From an uncultured Clostridia bacterium (GTDB lineage: Bacteria; Bacillota; Clostridia; Peptostreptococcales; Anaerovoracaceae), in the NCBI GenBank assembly GCA_938046095.1, contig CALIXS010000009.1, positions 1 through 56,353 of the forward strand: a stretch of DNA of 56,353 nt, read 5' to 3'. The position numbers were made by a program, and so were the translations under genes. Below, one piece after another: positions 36,401 to 43,613 of the stretch; positions within the stretch are counted from its first letter, which is position 1, and each line of letters opens with the position of its first letter. The notes beneath the pieces were generated by a model. The model made no database searches. It saw only the letters and a program-made list of their open reading frames with translations, and was not told the DNA's origin.

Positions 36401-38330
36401 CGATATGAAAAATATTTTCGCGCTCAAACGTCCGGATCTTACAGGCATAGGGCTCGTAGCGTTTGCCGAGGGAATGAGTGTCAATGCGTCGTTTGTAAGC
36501 GCGGAAGAACTCAGATCGGACGAACTGATAAACAGGCTTAATATGTCGGGCAACTGCTTTGTCAAAGATTATCTTCAAAAGCAGAACGGTTATCCGCTGC
36601 TCGCGTGGCAGCTCACGGTCGAGCAGTTCAGAAACGGCGCGATATCGGAGCTTCAGGCGATAGCCGACGCCGGAGAATACAGCGACGAAAACAAAGCGGT
36701 CGTCAATTCTTTGTTAGAACAGGCAAAGGCGGAGATAGGCTCCGCCGCGGATAACGACGGTATAAATGCCGCATACAGCTCATATAAGGAAAAGCTGCTC
36801 GCGGTGGAAACCGTAAAGGATACGGAGGCGAGAGAGCTCGCCGAGGCAAAGGACGCCGCGATCGGGACGCTTCGCGACTGCGTCGACAAGAACAATTACA
36901 GGGAAGAGGAACAGATACTGATAGACAGGTATATAGCCGACGGTATCAAGTGTATCGCCGCAGCAGAGACGAAGGAAGAGGTGGCAGGGCATCTCGCAGA
37001 TGCCCTCGCCAACATAAAAGATCTTCCGACAGCGTCCGAATATCAGGCGGAGGAGGACAAAGCCGCAGCGGACAACGTAAAAAGCCTTATAAATCAGATC
37101 GGCGAAGTCGTATTGACGGCGTACTGCAAGATGTCGATAGATACGGCGCGCGCTGCATACGACGCCCTGACTGACGCGCAAAAAACGCTCGTCGATAATT
37201 ACGACGTTCTGGTAAAGGCGGAAAAGGATTTTGCCGAGCTTGCGGGCGGTACGCCTGATATTCATGATGCGGCTCTGGCGGCGATCGTCGACAGGCTTAT
37301 CGGCGATATAGGAGAGGTATCGGCAGACCGCGGCGCAGCGATAGAAACGGCCAGAGCGGCGTACAATTCTCTTACCGCCGTACAGAAAATACTTGTCACG
37401 AAATACAGAGAGCTTACCGATGCTGAAGAGGCGTACGACAGACTCAAAGCTAACGAGGTATCGGCAGCGATAGCAGACATAGGAGGGGTCACGCTCGATT
37501 CGAGGGAAAGGATACTGCGTGCGCAGACCATGTTCAACAGGCTAAGCATGCGACAGAGGGCGCTCGTGACCGACTACAGGCTTCTTACGGCAGCTAAGAT
37601 AAAGTACAGGGATCTGTATGCGGCGAGGATGGCTGAGGAGCTCATAAGTAACATCGGAGAAGTTACGCTTGACAGCGGGCCTAAGATATCGGCGGCGGTC
37701 AGAGTGTACAACGAACTCATGACGCAGCAGCAGGATATGGTGACGAACTACGACGTGCTCGTTCAGGCGTCGGAAAGATACGATCAGCTCAAGGCTGTCG
37801 ATGCGACGGAAACCGCTATAAGAAATATAGGTGTGGTGTCGAGGGCGAGCGGCGGATTTATACATCGGGCGAGGATGAGCTATGATGCTTTAGGTCCGGC
37901 ACTTCAAAACAGCGTATCGAACAGGCAGGTGCTTTTTGATGCAGAGGTTGCATATGCCGCGCTGACCGGTGGGGCGGTCATGCCGTACGTCAGGAGCGAC
38001 GGTATGACCGATCCTCAGGCATCAGATCCGGCGGGTGCATCTTCAGCGGCAGCTTCGGAAGGGGGGGCCATTAATCCGCATGTCGCTTCGGATGAGCCTC
38101 AGGCTCCCGAAACATCTCAGCCCGTGCCGTATGATGAAGACATCATAACCGACGATTACAGCTATGCTCCGACTGCGGATCTGCGCGAAAAAGGCGCGCT
38201 GACGGCGAAGCAGACGACACTTGTCATGCTGATACTTGTCGCCGCCGTGCTCGCGACGGCAGTTACCGTATTTGCGGCCGGGCTGAAGAAAGGTTCGGAC
38301 AGAAGAAAAGACAAGATGGTGCACTACTGA
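33492..38330 (+). CDS. Very large exported GLUG-repeat protein with C-terminal membrane anchor
   Basis: The 1612-residue protein has a signal peptide (1-37) and two similar halves of GLUG-type beta-helix repeats (about 40-420 and 682-1045). Each half opens with AWDG-R or AWNGTEM followed by FYKIS-G-ELAWFAD, and holds runs such as GGIAG and YNTGSVTG. A helical FIVAR-like region lies between them. Residues about 1192-1500 hold five helical repeats of about 60 residues with the core INQIGEV...AR-AYDALT-QK-LV-NY. A disordered stretch and one transmembrane helix (about 1570-1595) end in a basic tail, so it is anchored in the membrane and could reach across the wall. GLUG proteins are often adhesive; here a structural or docking role is inferred. 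Confidence 0.82.
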   Translation: MTNTRKKIRKKMRLISALGVLLMTFGIFQPAAAVFAATPKNAWDGRKLTMPQTDENGVFLISAGDELAWFADYVNSGHTDADARLIKSVYLNTSVTTHRWLVIGDSEEHAYKGTFDGNGKQVINMTVELNAYDKSMRYGGLFGVIDGGTVEDLTVTGSIISGYEDTTSGPEHEYYSATGGIAGYLKSGVISGCTNYTETTTEHFCFWRNAGGIVGIGKGLILRCSNRGSVKCTVKGAQYNVGGIAGALDGVKACAIYCDNRADIDGYYAVGGIAGSVRRGAEIAESCDYGDMSGEWYIGGIAGRVTGTGAYSDSTIKECVIRNVYSLGEIKSAISYAAGIVGEMGYADGEGEDNPAMPVIENAYSICRMDGVTANWKAAIISHFKSGTIGNVYGQSGSQIDTVGMKRNKATHINGAAAMLTEGELKEDYMVTRLGDSFVPCTSFYAGRNKGYPLLVWQTQSSTLSDGVNDAIKELLGWLTPENRTKYGENYTLIEQVTDEYIRLIGKSKTKSRLEGFLSEARTKLKAIKPGTDVENELAKAIDDAMTALEAYEDELIRANELTDDQKLELRGITDEYKAAIDRAVSLNEVSSLLDTGKKALDTRISDFKSAGDIENIRAAALEELTGYESGVEYGEPYASQISAARNRGLRLIKEASAVSAIRTALSEAKDAIDAIIEEIPGTNAWNGTEMTSPEQEQDGFYKISTGAELAWFADRVNSGSTAIKGRLAGDVDLGKHAWTPIGNGAPFKGVFDGGGHTVKGLYVCGQTQYAGLFGIVGGDKDTSVSGLTVKGKIKNDNVRYAAGIAAVIEGGKYRATVRDCHSEVDITTTKVSKAGSAIGGIAGYASNADIDGCSNEGTLTESTEIIAGLPHFVGGLAAVMDKDVNVSRSCNTGAVNGLSTSGGITAYIQGKNCSITACYNTGSVTGTNMIGGLAGGMVYGPRMTGCYTTGKVGNKGLYLGVLFGYGARSDMKNIFALKRPDLTGIGLVAFAEGMSVNASFVSAEELRSDELINRLNMSGNCFVKDYLQKQNGYPLLAWQLTVEQFRNGAISELQAIADAGEYSDENKAVVNSLLEQAKAEIGSAADNDGINAAYSSYKEKLLAVETVKDTEARELAEAKDAAIGTLRDCVDKNNYREEEQILIDRYIADGIKCIAAAETKEEVAGHLADALANIKDLPTASEYQAEEDKAAADNVKSLINQIGEVVLTAYCKMSIDTARAAYDALTDAQKTLVDNYDVLVKAEKDFAELAGGTPDIHDAALAAIVDRLIGDIGEVSADRGAAIETARAAYNSLTAVQKILVTKYRELTDAEEAYDRLKANEVSAAIADIGGVTLDSRERILRAQTMFNRLSMRQRALVTDYRLLTAAKIKYRDLYAARMAEELISNIGEVTLDSGPKISAAVRVYNELMTQQQDMVTNYDVLVQASERYDQLKAVDATETAIRNIGVVSRASGGFIHRARMSYDALGPALQNSVSNRQVLFDAEVAYAALTGGAVMPYVRSDGMTDPQASDPAGASSAAASEGGAINPHVASDEPQAPETSQPVPYDEDIITDDYSYAPTADLREKGALTAKQTTLVMLILVAAVLATAVTVFAAGLKKGSDRRKDKMVHY

Positions 38331-39655
38331 TGAAAAGAATTTTTAAGAGGACAGGTTTGTTCCTCATAACGGTCGCAGTGCTGCTCTCCCCGCGGTTTAC
38401 GGATATATCCCGTGCAGGGACGGATGAGGGAGCCGTGCTTTCAGAGATATCCGCTATTCAGGACGGTATAACCGGTTGGAAGCAGGGCAAAGCCGATACA
38501 CTGCTTGACGCCGTCGCGGATGCGGCAGGGGATGCTTCCTCTGATTGGTATGCATTTACCGCCGGAAGGACGGGAACTGACGGAGATCGGGCGGCATATG
38601 TGAGAGCGTTGTATCGGCGCGTGATCGATTATTACGCTTCGGGCGACGTGAACGGAATATACCCGTCCGAGCTTTACCGCACCGCACTTACGGTATCGGC
38701 GCTCGGCGGCGACCCTGAGAAGATAACGCTCGAAGAGAACGGCGCGTACAGCGCACCTATAGATCTGATAGACAGGAGCATATGGCATTCGTCGTTCGGC
38801 GATCCCGGGATGCAGGGCGTAAATGGCTATATATGGGCGCTTCTCACCGTTGACTCGCAGGGCTTCGCGGAGCCGGCCGATGCGGAATGGACCCGTGAGG
38901 ACCTGATAAAGGGCATCCTGGCCCGGCAAAAGGATGACGGAGGTTTCGCGCTCGATAAGACACTGCAGTCGGACCCGGATCTTACATCGATGGCACTTAC
39001 GGCTCTTGCGCCTTACGGTTCAGTCCGCACGTCATACCGTATAGACAACGTATTCACGGATACGTCCTACGACATAACGATAAAGGATGCGGCGGACAAG
39101 GCTTTTCCGGTTATAGCCGCAATGCAGGCGGACGACGGCGCGATGCTGACGTACGGATCGGAAACATCCGAGAGCACGTCGTGGGCGATGATCTCGCTCG
39201 CGTCGTGGGGCAGGGACGTGTTTACGGACACGGAATTCACAAAAAACGGCAGGACGCTCTTTGACGGGCTGAAAACGTTTGTGCTGGACGACGGCGGGAT
39301 AATACACAGTCCGGACAGTACGCCCGTCGAGACCGAGGGAAACAATATGGCGGGATATCAGGCGTTTTATGCGCTCGAGGCCGTCAGAAGATATTACAGC
39401 GGAGAGAACCGGCTCTTTGACCTTACGGATGCGAAGAGCCTGACACAGGAGGATATACTGTCGGCCGAGCCGCTCCGGACAGACGGGGACGATGCGCGGG
39501 ACGCGGAATATCCCGTGTATAAGATAGCGATAGTAGCGGCCGCGGCAGTCATAGTCATCGTTATACTGCTTGCAGTCGTGCTACTTCATGAAAATAAAAA
39601 CAGATCCGATGAAGCCGGCGAAGCGGGCAACGATGCGGATGACGATTGGCAGTGA
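38330..39655 (+). CDS. Membrane-anchored alpha/alpha-toroid protein resembling the transcobalamin/intrinsic factor alpha domain
   Basis: The 441-residue protein has a signal peptide (1-29), an extracellular helical domain and a C-terminal transmembrane helix (about 398-420) with an acidic tail. The domain shows the helix-pair repeats of the prenyltransferase/squalene cyclase/cobalamin-carrier toroid: SSDWYAFTAGR, GYIWALLTVD, RQKDDGGFAL, DPDLTSMALTALAPY, STSWAMISLASWG and NNMAGYQAFYALEAVRRYY. Squalene cyclases are much longer and need catalytic Asp motifs not seen here. The next gene encodes a DUF4430 beta-domain-like protein and the next three an ECF transporter, so I infer one half of a two-chain cobalamin clamp. 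Its ATG overlaps the GLUG stop (TGATG). Confidence 0.8.
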   Translation: MKRIFKRTGLFLITVAVLLSPRFTDISRAGTDEGAVLSEISAIQDGITGWKQGKADTLLDAVADAAGDASSDWYAFTAGRTGTDGDRAAYVRALYRRVIDYYASGDVNGIYPSELYRTALTVSALGGDPEKITLEENGAYSAPIDLIDRSIWHSSFGDPGMQGVNGYIWALLTVDSQGFAEPADAEWTREDLIKGILARQKDDGGFALDKTLQSDPDLTSMALTALAPYGSVRTSYRIDNVFTDTSYDITIKDAADKAFPVIAAMQADDGAMLTYGSETSESTSWAMISLASWGRDVFTDTEFTKNGRTLFDGLKTFVLDDGGIIHSPDSTPVETEGNNMAGYQAFYALEAVRRYYSGENRLFDLTDAKSLTQEDILSAEPLRTDGDDARDAEYPVYKIAIVAAAAVIVIVILLAVVLLHENKNRSDEAGEAGNDADDDWQ

Positions 39656-39662
39656 TTGAATT

Positions 39663-40214
39663 TTGAGAGCGATCAAGAGAAACCTTATACTGCTCGGCAC
39701 GGTGGCGGTGCTCGTTTTGTGCCTCGTGTGCTTTGCCGATATAGAGTCTGTCGACGAATACTACATGTCGCATATGGAAGACATAACGGAAAATTCCGAG
39801 ACTGTCACCATAACGATACGGTGCGATACGATACTCGACAATTACGACAAGCTCGCAAAGCCGCTGCGCAGTGAGCAATACGTTCCGTCGGACGGCGTCA
39901 TACTCGCGGAAACCGAGTATGTGCTCAGACAAGGCGATACGGTGTTTGATATTTTGGACAGAGCATGCAGGTACAACAAAATACAGATGGAGTATCAGGG
40001 CGCCGATGCGAACAGGTACAATACCGTTTATGTGCAGGGGATAAACCACCTTTACGAATTCAGCTGCGGCAGACTGTCGGGCTGGATATACAAGGTAAAC
40101 GATGAGCCGGCGGATCGCGGTGCGAGCGCGTATAAGCTGAAGAACGGCGACAGTATAGCGTGGCTTTATACGTGCGATCTGGGCAGAGATGTCGGAGCGG
40201 GGGTAGAAGGATGA
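39663..40214 (+). CDS. DUF4430 (transcobalamin beta-domain-like) membrane-anchored protein
   Basis: The 183-residue protein has an N-terminal membrane helix (about 6-25) and a DUF4430 domain (about 85-180) with QGDTVFDILDRAC, GWIYKVNDEPADRG, YKLKNGDSIAWLYT and DLGRDVG. This is the classic pattern of the transcobalamin-like C-terminal family, whose beta domain closes over bound cobalamin in the vertebrate carriers. The start is TTG 39663, with no convincing ribosome binding site, 7 bases after the toroid gene, so coupling to it is likely. The stop overlaps the EcfT ATG (ATGA). Adjacency to the alpha-domain-like gene suggests the two chains work together. Confidence 0.85.
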   Translation: MRAIKRNLILLGTVAVLVLCLVCFADIESVDEYYMSHMEDITENSETVTITIRCDTILDNYDKLAKPLRSEQYVPSDGVILAETEYVLRQGDTVFDILDRACRYNKIQMEYQGADANRYNTVYVQGINHLYEFSCGRLSGWIYKVNDEPADRGASAYKLKNGDSIAWLYTCDLGRDVGAGVEG

Positions 40215-41092
40215 AGGGTTTCGGAAGCTTTCACCCGGCGGTGCTGTTCACATACTATATAACAGTCATAGCGTTCAGCATGGTGACGATGAACCCGGTG
40301 CTCATATCATCCTCGCTCATAGGAGCATTCGTACTTTACGGAGTGGAGTTCGGCGCCGTTACGCTGCTGAGCGACCTCGTTTCGTACGCGTGTATATTTG
40401 CGATAATGACGACGGTAAATCCTTTGTTCGTGCATGATGGAGAAACCCCGCTTTTTTTCATGAACGGCAATGCCGTAACGCTCGAGGCGATAATGTACGG
40501 TGCGGCATCATCGATGATAATTGTAAGCATACTCGTATGGTGCAGATGTTACTCGAAATATATGACGACCGATAAGTTCCTGTACCTGTTCGGAAAAGTG
40601 ACGCCGAAGCTCGCGCTTATCCTGTCGATGACGTTCAGATTCATACCGCTGTTCAGAAAACAGGCGGTCTCGATAGGCGATACGCAAAGGACCATGGGTC
40701 TGTATTCCCGGGGAAGTATAAAGGACAGAGGGCTCGGTGCGTTCAGGACGTTCGACAGCCTCGTGGGGTGGTCGATAGAAAAGTCGATCGATACTGCCGA
40801 TTCTATGAAGGCAAGGGGATACGGGCTGCATGGCAGGACGGATTATTCTATCTTTATGTTCCGGCGGCGCGACGGTAAGATGCTCGCGTTCATACTGTGC
40901 GTAAGCGCTTTGCTCGCAGCAATATATATGAGCGGAAGTATCGACTTCGCATTTTATCCGAAGCTGGGGAACTTGGAAACTGATGCGGCGGCGATCGCCG
41001 CATATGCCGCCGCCGCGGCACTTATGCTCGTGCCGGCGCTTACTGAAATAAAGGAACAGATAATATGGTATTACTTGAAGTCGAAGGCTTGA
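40211..41092 (+). CDS. ecfT: ECF transporter T component
   Basis: A 293-residue membrane protein with about six helices that couples the ATPases to the substrate-binding S subunit. It has LILSMTFRFIPLF and the conserved coupling-helix motif ADSMKARGYG near residue 200. I use ATG 40211, which overlaps the upstream stop and has a GGGGG stretch 7 bases before it, rather than the in-frame ATG at 40160 that lies deep in the previous gene. It overlaps the ATPase gene by 28 bases. Confidence 0.92.
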   Translation: MKGFGSFHPAVLFTYYITVIAFSMVTMNPVLISSSLIGAFVLYGVEFGAVTLLSDLVSYACIFAIMTTVNPLFVHDGETPLFFMNGNAVTLEAIMYGAASSMIIVSILVWCRCYSKYMTTDKFLYLFGKVTPKLALILSMTFRFIPLFRKQAVSIGDTQRTMGLYSRGSIKDRGLGAFRTFDSLVGWSIEKSIDTADSMKARGYGLHGRTDYSIFMFRRRDGKMLAFILCVSALLAAIYMSGSIDFAFYPKLGNLETDAAAIAAYAAAAALMLVPALTEIKEQIIWYYLKSKA

Positions 41093-42873
41093 GCTTTTCT
41101 TATCCCGCGCAGCTTAACGGCGGAAAAGAGGAAGCGGCGCTTTCAGACGTTTCGTTAACCGTTAACGAGGGAGAGTTCGTCGTGATATGCGGGCGCTCCG
41201 GCTGCGGCAAAACGACGCTGCTGAGGCTGCTGAAAAGGGAGCTTGCGCCTCTAGGGAAAAAAGAGGGAATTATAAAATTCAGAGGCGTGCTTCAGGAGAT
41301 GATGAGCGACCGGGACTCCGCGGCCGGGATAGGTTTTGTTATGCAGGACCCCGAAAGCCAGATAGTGACTGATAAGGTCTGGCATGAGCTTGCCTTCGGC
41401 ATGGAAAACCTCGGTTTCCCGACAGCCGACATAAGGAGGAAGACCGCCGAGATAGCCTGCTATTTCGGTATAGACGATTGGTTCCGCATGGATACGGGAG
41501 AGCTGTCCGGCGGACAGAAGCAGATACTTAACCTTGCTTCGTCGCTTGCTCCGGAGCCGGAGCTTATCATACTGGACGAGCCGACGAGTCAGCTCGATCC
41601 TATAGCGGCCTCTGATTTTCTGAATACTCTCGTCAGGATAAACCGGGAGCTCGGTCTTACCGTAATCATGACCGAGCACAACCTTGAGGAGGTGTTTCCC
41701 GAGGCGGACAGAGCAGTTGTAATGAACGGGGGCAGCATAGTGGCTGAGGGTACGCCGCGACATGTAAGCGAGCTGCTTCATCGCTTGCCGCAGGCGGCAG
41801 AGATGTCCAGAGCTTTGCCGAGCGCCGTCAGAATATATCAGTCGCTCGACGCTGACGATATGAAATGTCCTATGACGGTGCGCGAGGGAAGAGAATTCCT
41901 CGAGCGAGCGTACGCAAATGCGGCGAGAGAGCTTCCCCGAGAAGAAAAACTTTTGGAAAAGCCGTTTTGCGGAAAGTCGGCTTTGGGAAAACGTGAAGAA
42001 CATATCGATATACGTGATTCGTATGTCGACGGCAGTGAAAGCACGAAGGAAGGCGTTGATACGGGCAGCGGCGAAAACGTGAGCGCCGTTTCGATGCGGG
42101 GGATATGCTTCAGTTACGGAAAGAACAGTCCCGACATTTTAGATGCCGCGGATCTCGAGGTGAGAAGGGGCGAAACACTATGCATACTCGGTGGCAACGG
42201 CGCAGGAAAGACGACGTTGCTTTCCGTGATAGCCGGTGCGCGAAAGCCATATAGGGGCAAATTGGAGATTTTCGGCAAAAAAATACAGAAATATACAGGC
42301 AATGAGCTTTATCTGAGAAATCTCGCTCTTCTTCCGCAAAACCCGGAAACGATGTTCATAAGGATGAGCCTTAAGGAGGACTATTTTGAGATAAGAAAGG
42401 TATTGGGGTGTACGACCGAGGAAATGGAACAGCGGATTGAAGAGATGTCGCACAGGCTCGGTATCGAGCACCTGCTCGGCAGGCACCCGTACGATCTGTC
42501 GGGCGGCGAAAAGGAAAAGGCCGCAATAGGGAAGGCTCTCCTGTCGGAGCCTAAGCTGCTGCTCATGGATGAGCCGACGAAGGGCATAGATGCATGGGCG
42601 AAGAGCATGCTCACGGAGCTCACGGCTGAGCTTAAGGCTGACGGTCTTACGGCGGTCATAGTAACGCATGACGTGGAGTTTGCAGCACATGCGGCAGACA
42701 GATGCGCATTGTTCTTCGATCACAGGATAAGCGTCCCGGAAGAGCCCGAGGTCTTTTTCAGCGGCAACAGATATTATACGACGCCCGCGAGCAGGATATC
42801 GAGGTCGATGTACGACAGGACAGTGACGTGTGAACAGGTCGTGAGGCTCGCACGGATGAACGGGAGGAAGTGA
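41065..42873 (+). CDS. ecfA: ECF transporter energising subunit with two fused ABC ATPases
   Basis: The 602-residue protein has two complete ABC ATPase domains. Domain 1 has Walker A GRSGCGKTTLL (about 43-53), LSGGQKQ and IILDEPTSQLD. Domain 2 (from about residue 345) has GGNGAGKTTLL, LSGGEKEKAA and LLMDEPTKGID. A variable linker of about 80 residues joins them. Such YkoD-like fusions replace the EcfA-EcfA' pair and power vitamin uptake. AAAGGA lies about 9 bases upstream of the ATG. Being encoded with its own T and S genes, it is probably a dedicated (group I) ECF transporter and not the shared cellular module. Confidence 0.93.
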   Translation: MVLLEVEGLSFSYPAQLNGGKEEAALSDVSLTVNEGEFVVICGRSGCGKTTLLRLLKRELAPLGKKEGIIKFRGVLQEMMSDRDSAAGIGFVMQDPESQIVTDKVWHELAFGMENLGFPTADIRRKTAEIACYFGIDDWFRMDTGELSGGQKQILNLASSLAPEPELIILDEPTSQLDPIAASDFLNTLVRINRELGLTVIMTEHNLEEVFPEADRAVVMNGGSIVAEGTPRHVSELLHRLPQAAEMSRALPSAVRIYQSLDADDMKCPMTVREGREFLERAYANAARELPREEKLLEKPFCGKSALGKREEHIDIRDSYVDGSESTKEGVDTGSGENVSAVSMRGICFSYGKNSPDILDAADLEVRRGETLCILGGNGAGKTTLLSVIAGARKPYRGKLEIFGKKIQKYTGNELYLRNLALLPQNPETMFIRMSLKEDYFEIRKVLGCTTEEMEQRIEEMSHRLGIEHLLGRHPYDLSGGEKEKAAIGKALLSEPKLLLMDEPTKGIDAWAKSMLTELTAELKADGLTAVIVTHDVEFAAHAADRCALFFDHRISVPEEPEVFFSGNRYYTTPASRISRSMYDRTVTCEQVVRLARMNGRK

Positions 42874-42883
42874 TACTCCGGCT

Positions 42884-43591
42884 ATGGATATGATTACGAC
42901 GGTAAGAAACAAAAAAAGAATATCGGCATGGATCGCCGCAATAGCCGGGGCAGTCCTGCTCATAGTGCTCATGGAGCGCCTGTTTGACGACAGGCGGTAC
43001 AGGCTTATATCCACAGTATTTGCGTTTCTGGCGTGTGTACCGTTTTACGTAACGTACGAGAAACGCGAGGGCAGCATAAGGAGAATGGTGCTCATCGCGG
43101 TGATGACGGCCATTGCAGTAGCCGGGCGGCTCGTCTTTGCCGCACTGCCTGCGTTTAAGCCGCTCGCCGCGGTAGCGGTTTTGTCGGCCATATATATGGG
43201 ACCCGAATTCGGGTTTCTCGTCGGCTCCCTTTCGGCCGTCGTATCGAACATTTTCTTCGGGCAGGGGCCGTGGACGCCGTTTCAGATGATGGCGCTCGGA
43301 CTCATCGGACTCGTCGCCGGACTGCCTGCATTCAGGAGTCTGCTGAGGAGGCGCGTGCCTCTTGCCGTATACGGCGTGCTCGCCGGGATATCGTATTCTC
43401 TTATAATGGATATATGGACGGTGCTCAGCCTTGCAGGAGGCTGGCGGTGGGATATCTACATCGCGAAGCTCGTGACGGCGGTTCCGTACACGGCAACGTA
43501 TGCCGTATCGAACGTTTTTTTTCTTGAGCTTATGCTTAAGCCCGTCGGGGAGAAGCTGAACAGGATACAGACGAAGCACGGGATATTTTGA
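42884..43591 (+). CDS. ECF transporter S component, predicted cobalamin or corrinoid specificity
   Basis: A 235-residue hydrophobic protein with about six core helices plus extra N-terminal helices. IYMGPEFGFLVGSLSAVVSNIFFGQGPWTPFQM and ALGLIGLVAG form the central S-component pattern (split here: GPEFGFLVG, then NIFFGQGPWTPFQM, then GLIGLVAG). It binds the substrate inside the membrane. The riboswitch and the two transcobalamin-like genes point to cobalamin or a precursor, as for CbrT-type S components, but I cannot tell from sequence alone that it is CbrT. The start at ATG 42884 has GGGAGGAAG 14 bases upstream; ATG 42890 is an alternative. Confidence 0.8.
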   Translation: MDMITTVRNKKRISAWIAAIAGAVLLIVLMERLFDDRRYRLISTVFAFLACVPFYVTYEKREGSIRRMVLIAVMTAIAVAGRLVFAALPAFKPLAAVAVLSAIYMGPEFGFLVGSLSAVVSNIFFGQGPWTPFQMMALGLIGLVAGLPAFRSLLRRRVPLAVYGVLAGISYSLIMDIWTVLSLAGGWRWDIYIAKLVTAVPYTATYAVSNVFFLELMLKPVGEKLNRIQTKHGIF

Positions 43592-43613
43592 GGGATTGGA
43601 CAAGGAGCAGACG

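Noticed and set aside
38330..39655. Squalene or terpene cyclase
   Set aside because: The protein is too short, exported and membrane-anchored, and lacks the catalytic Asp-rich motif of cyclases.
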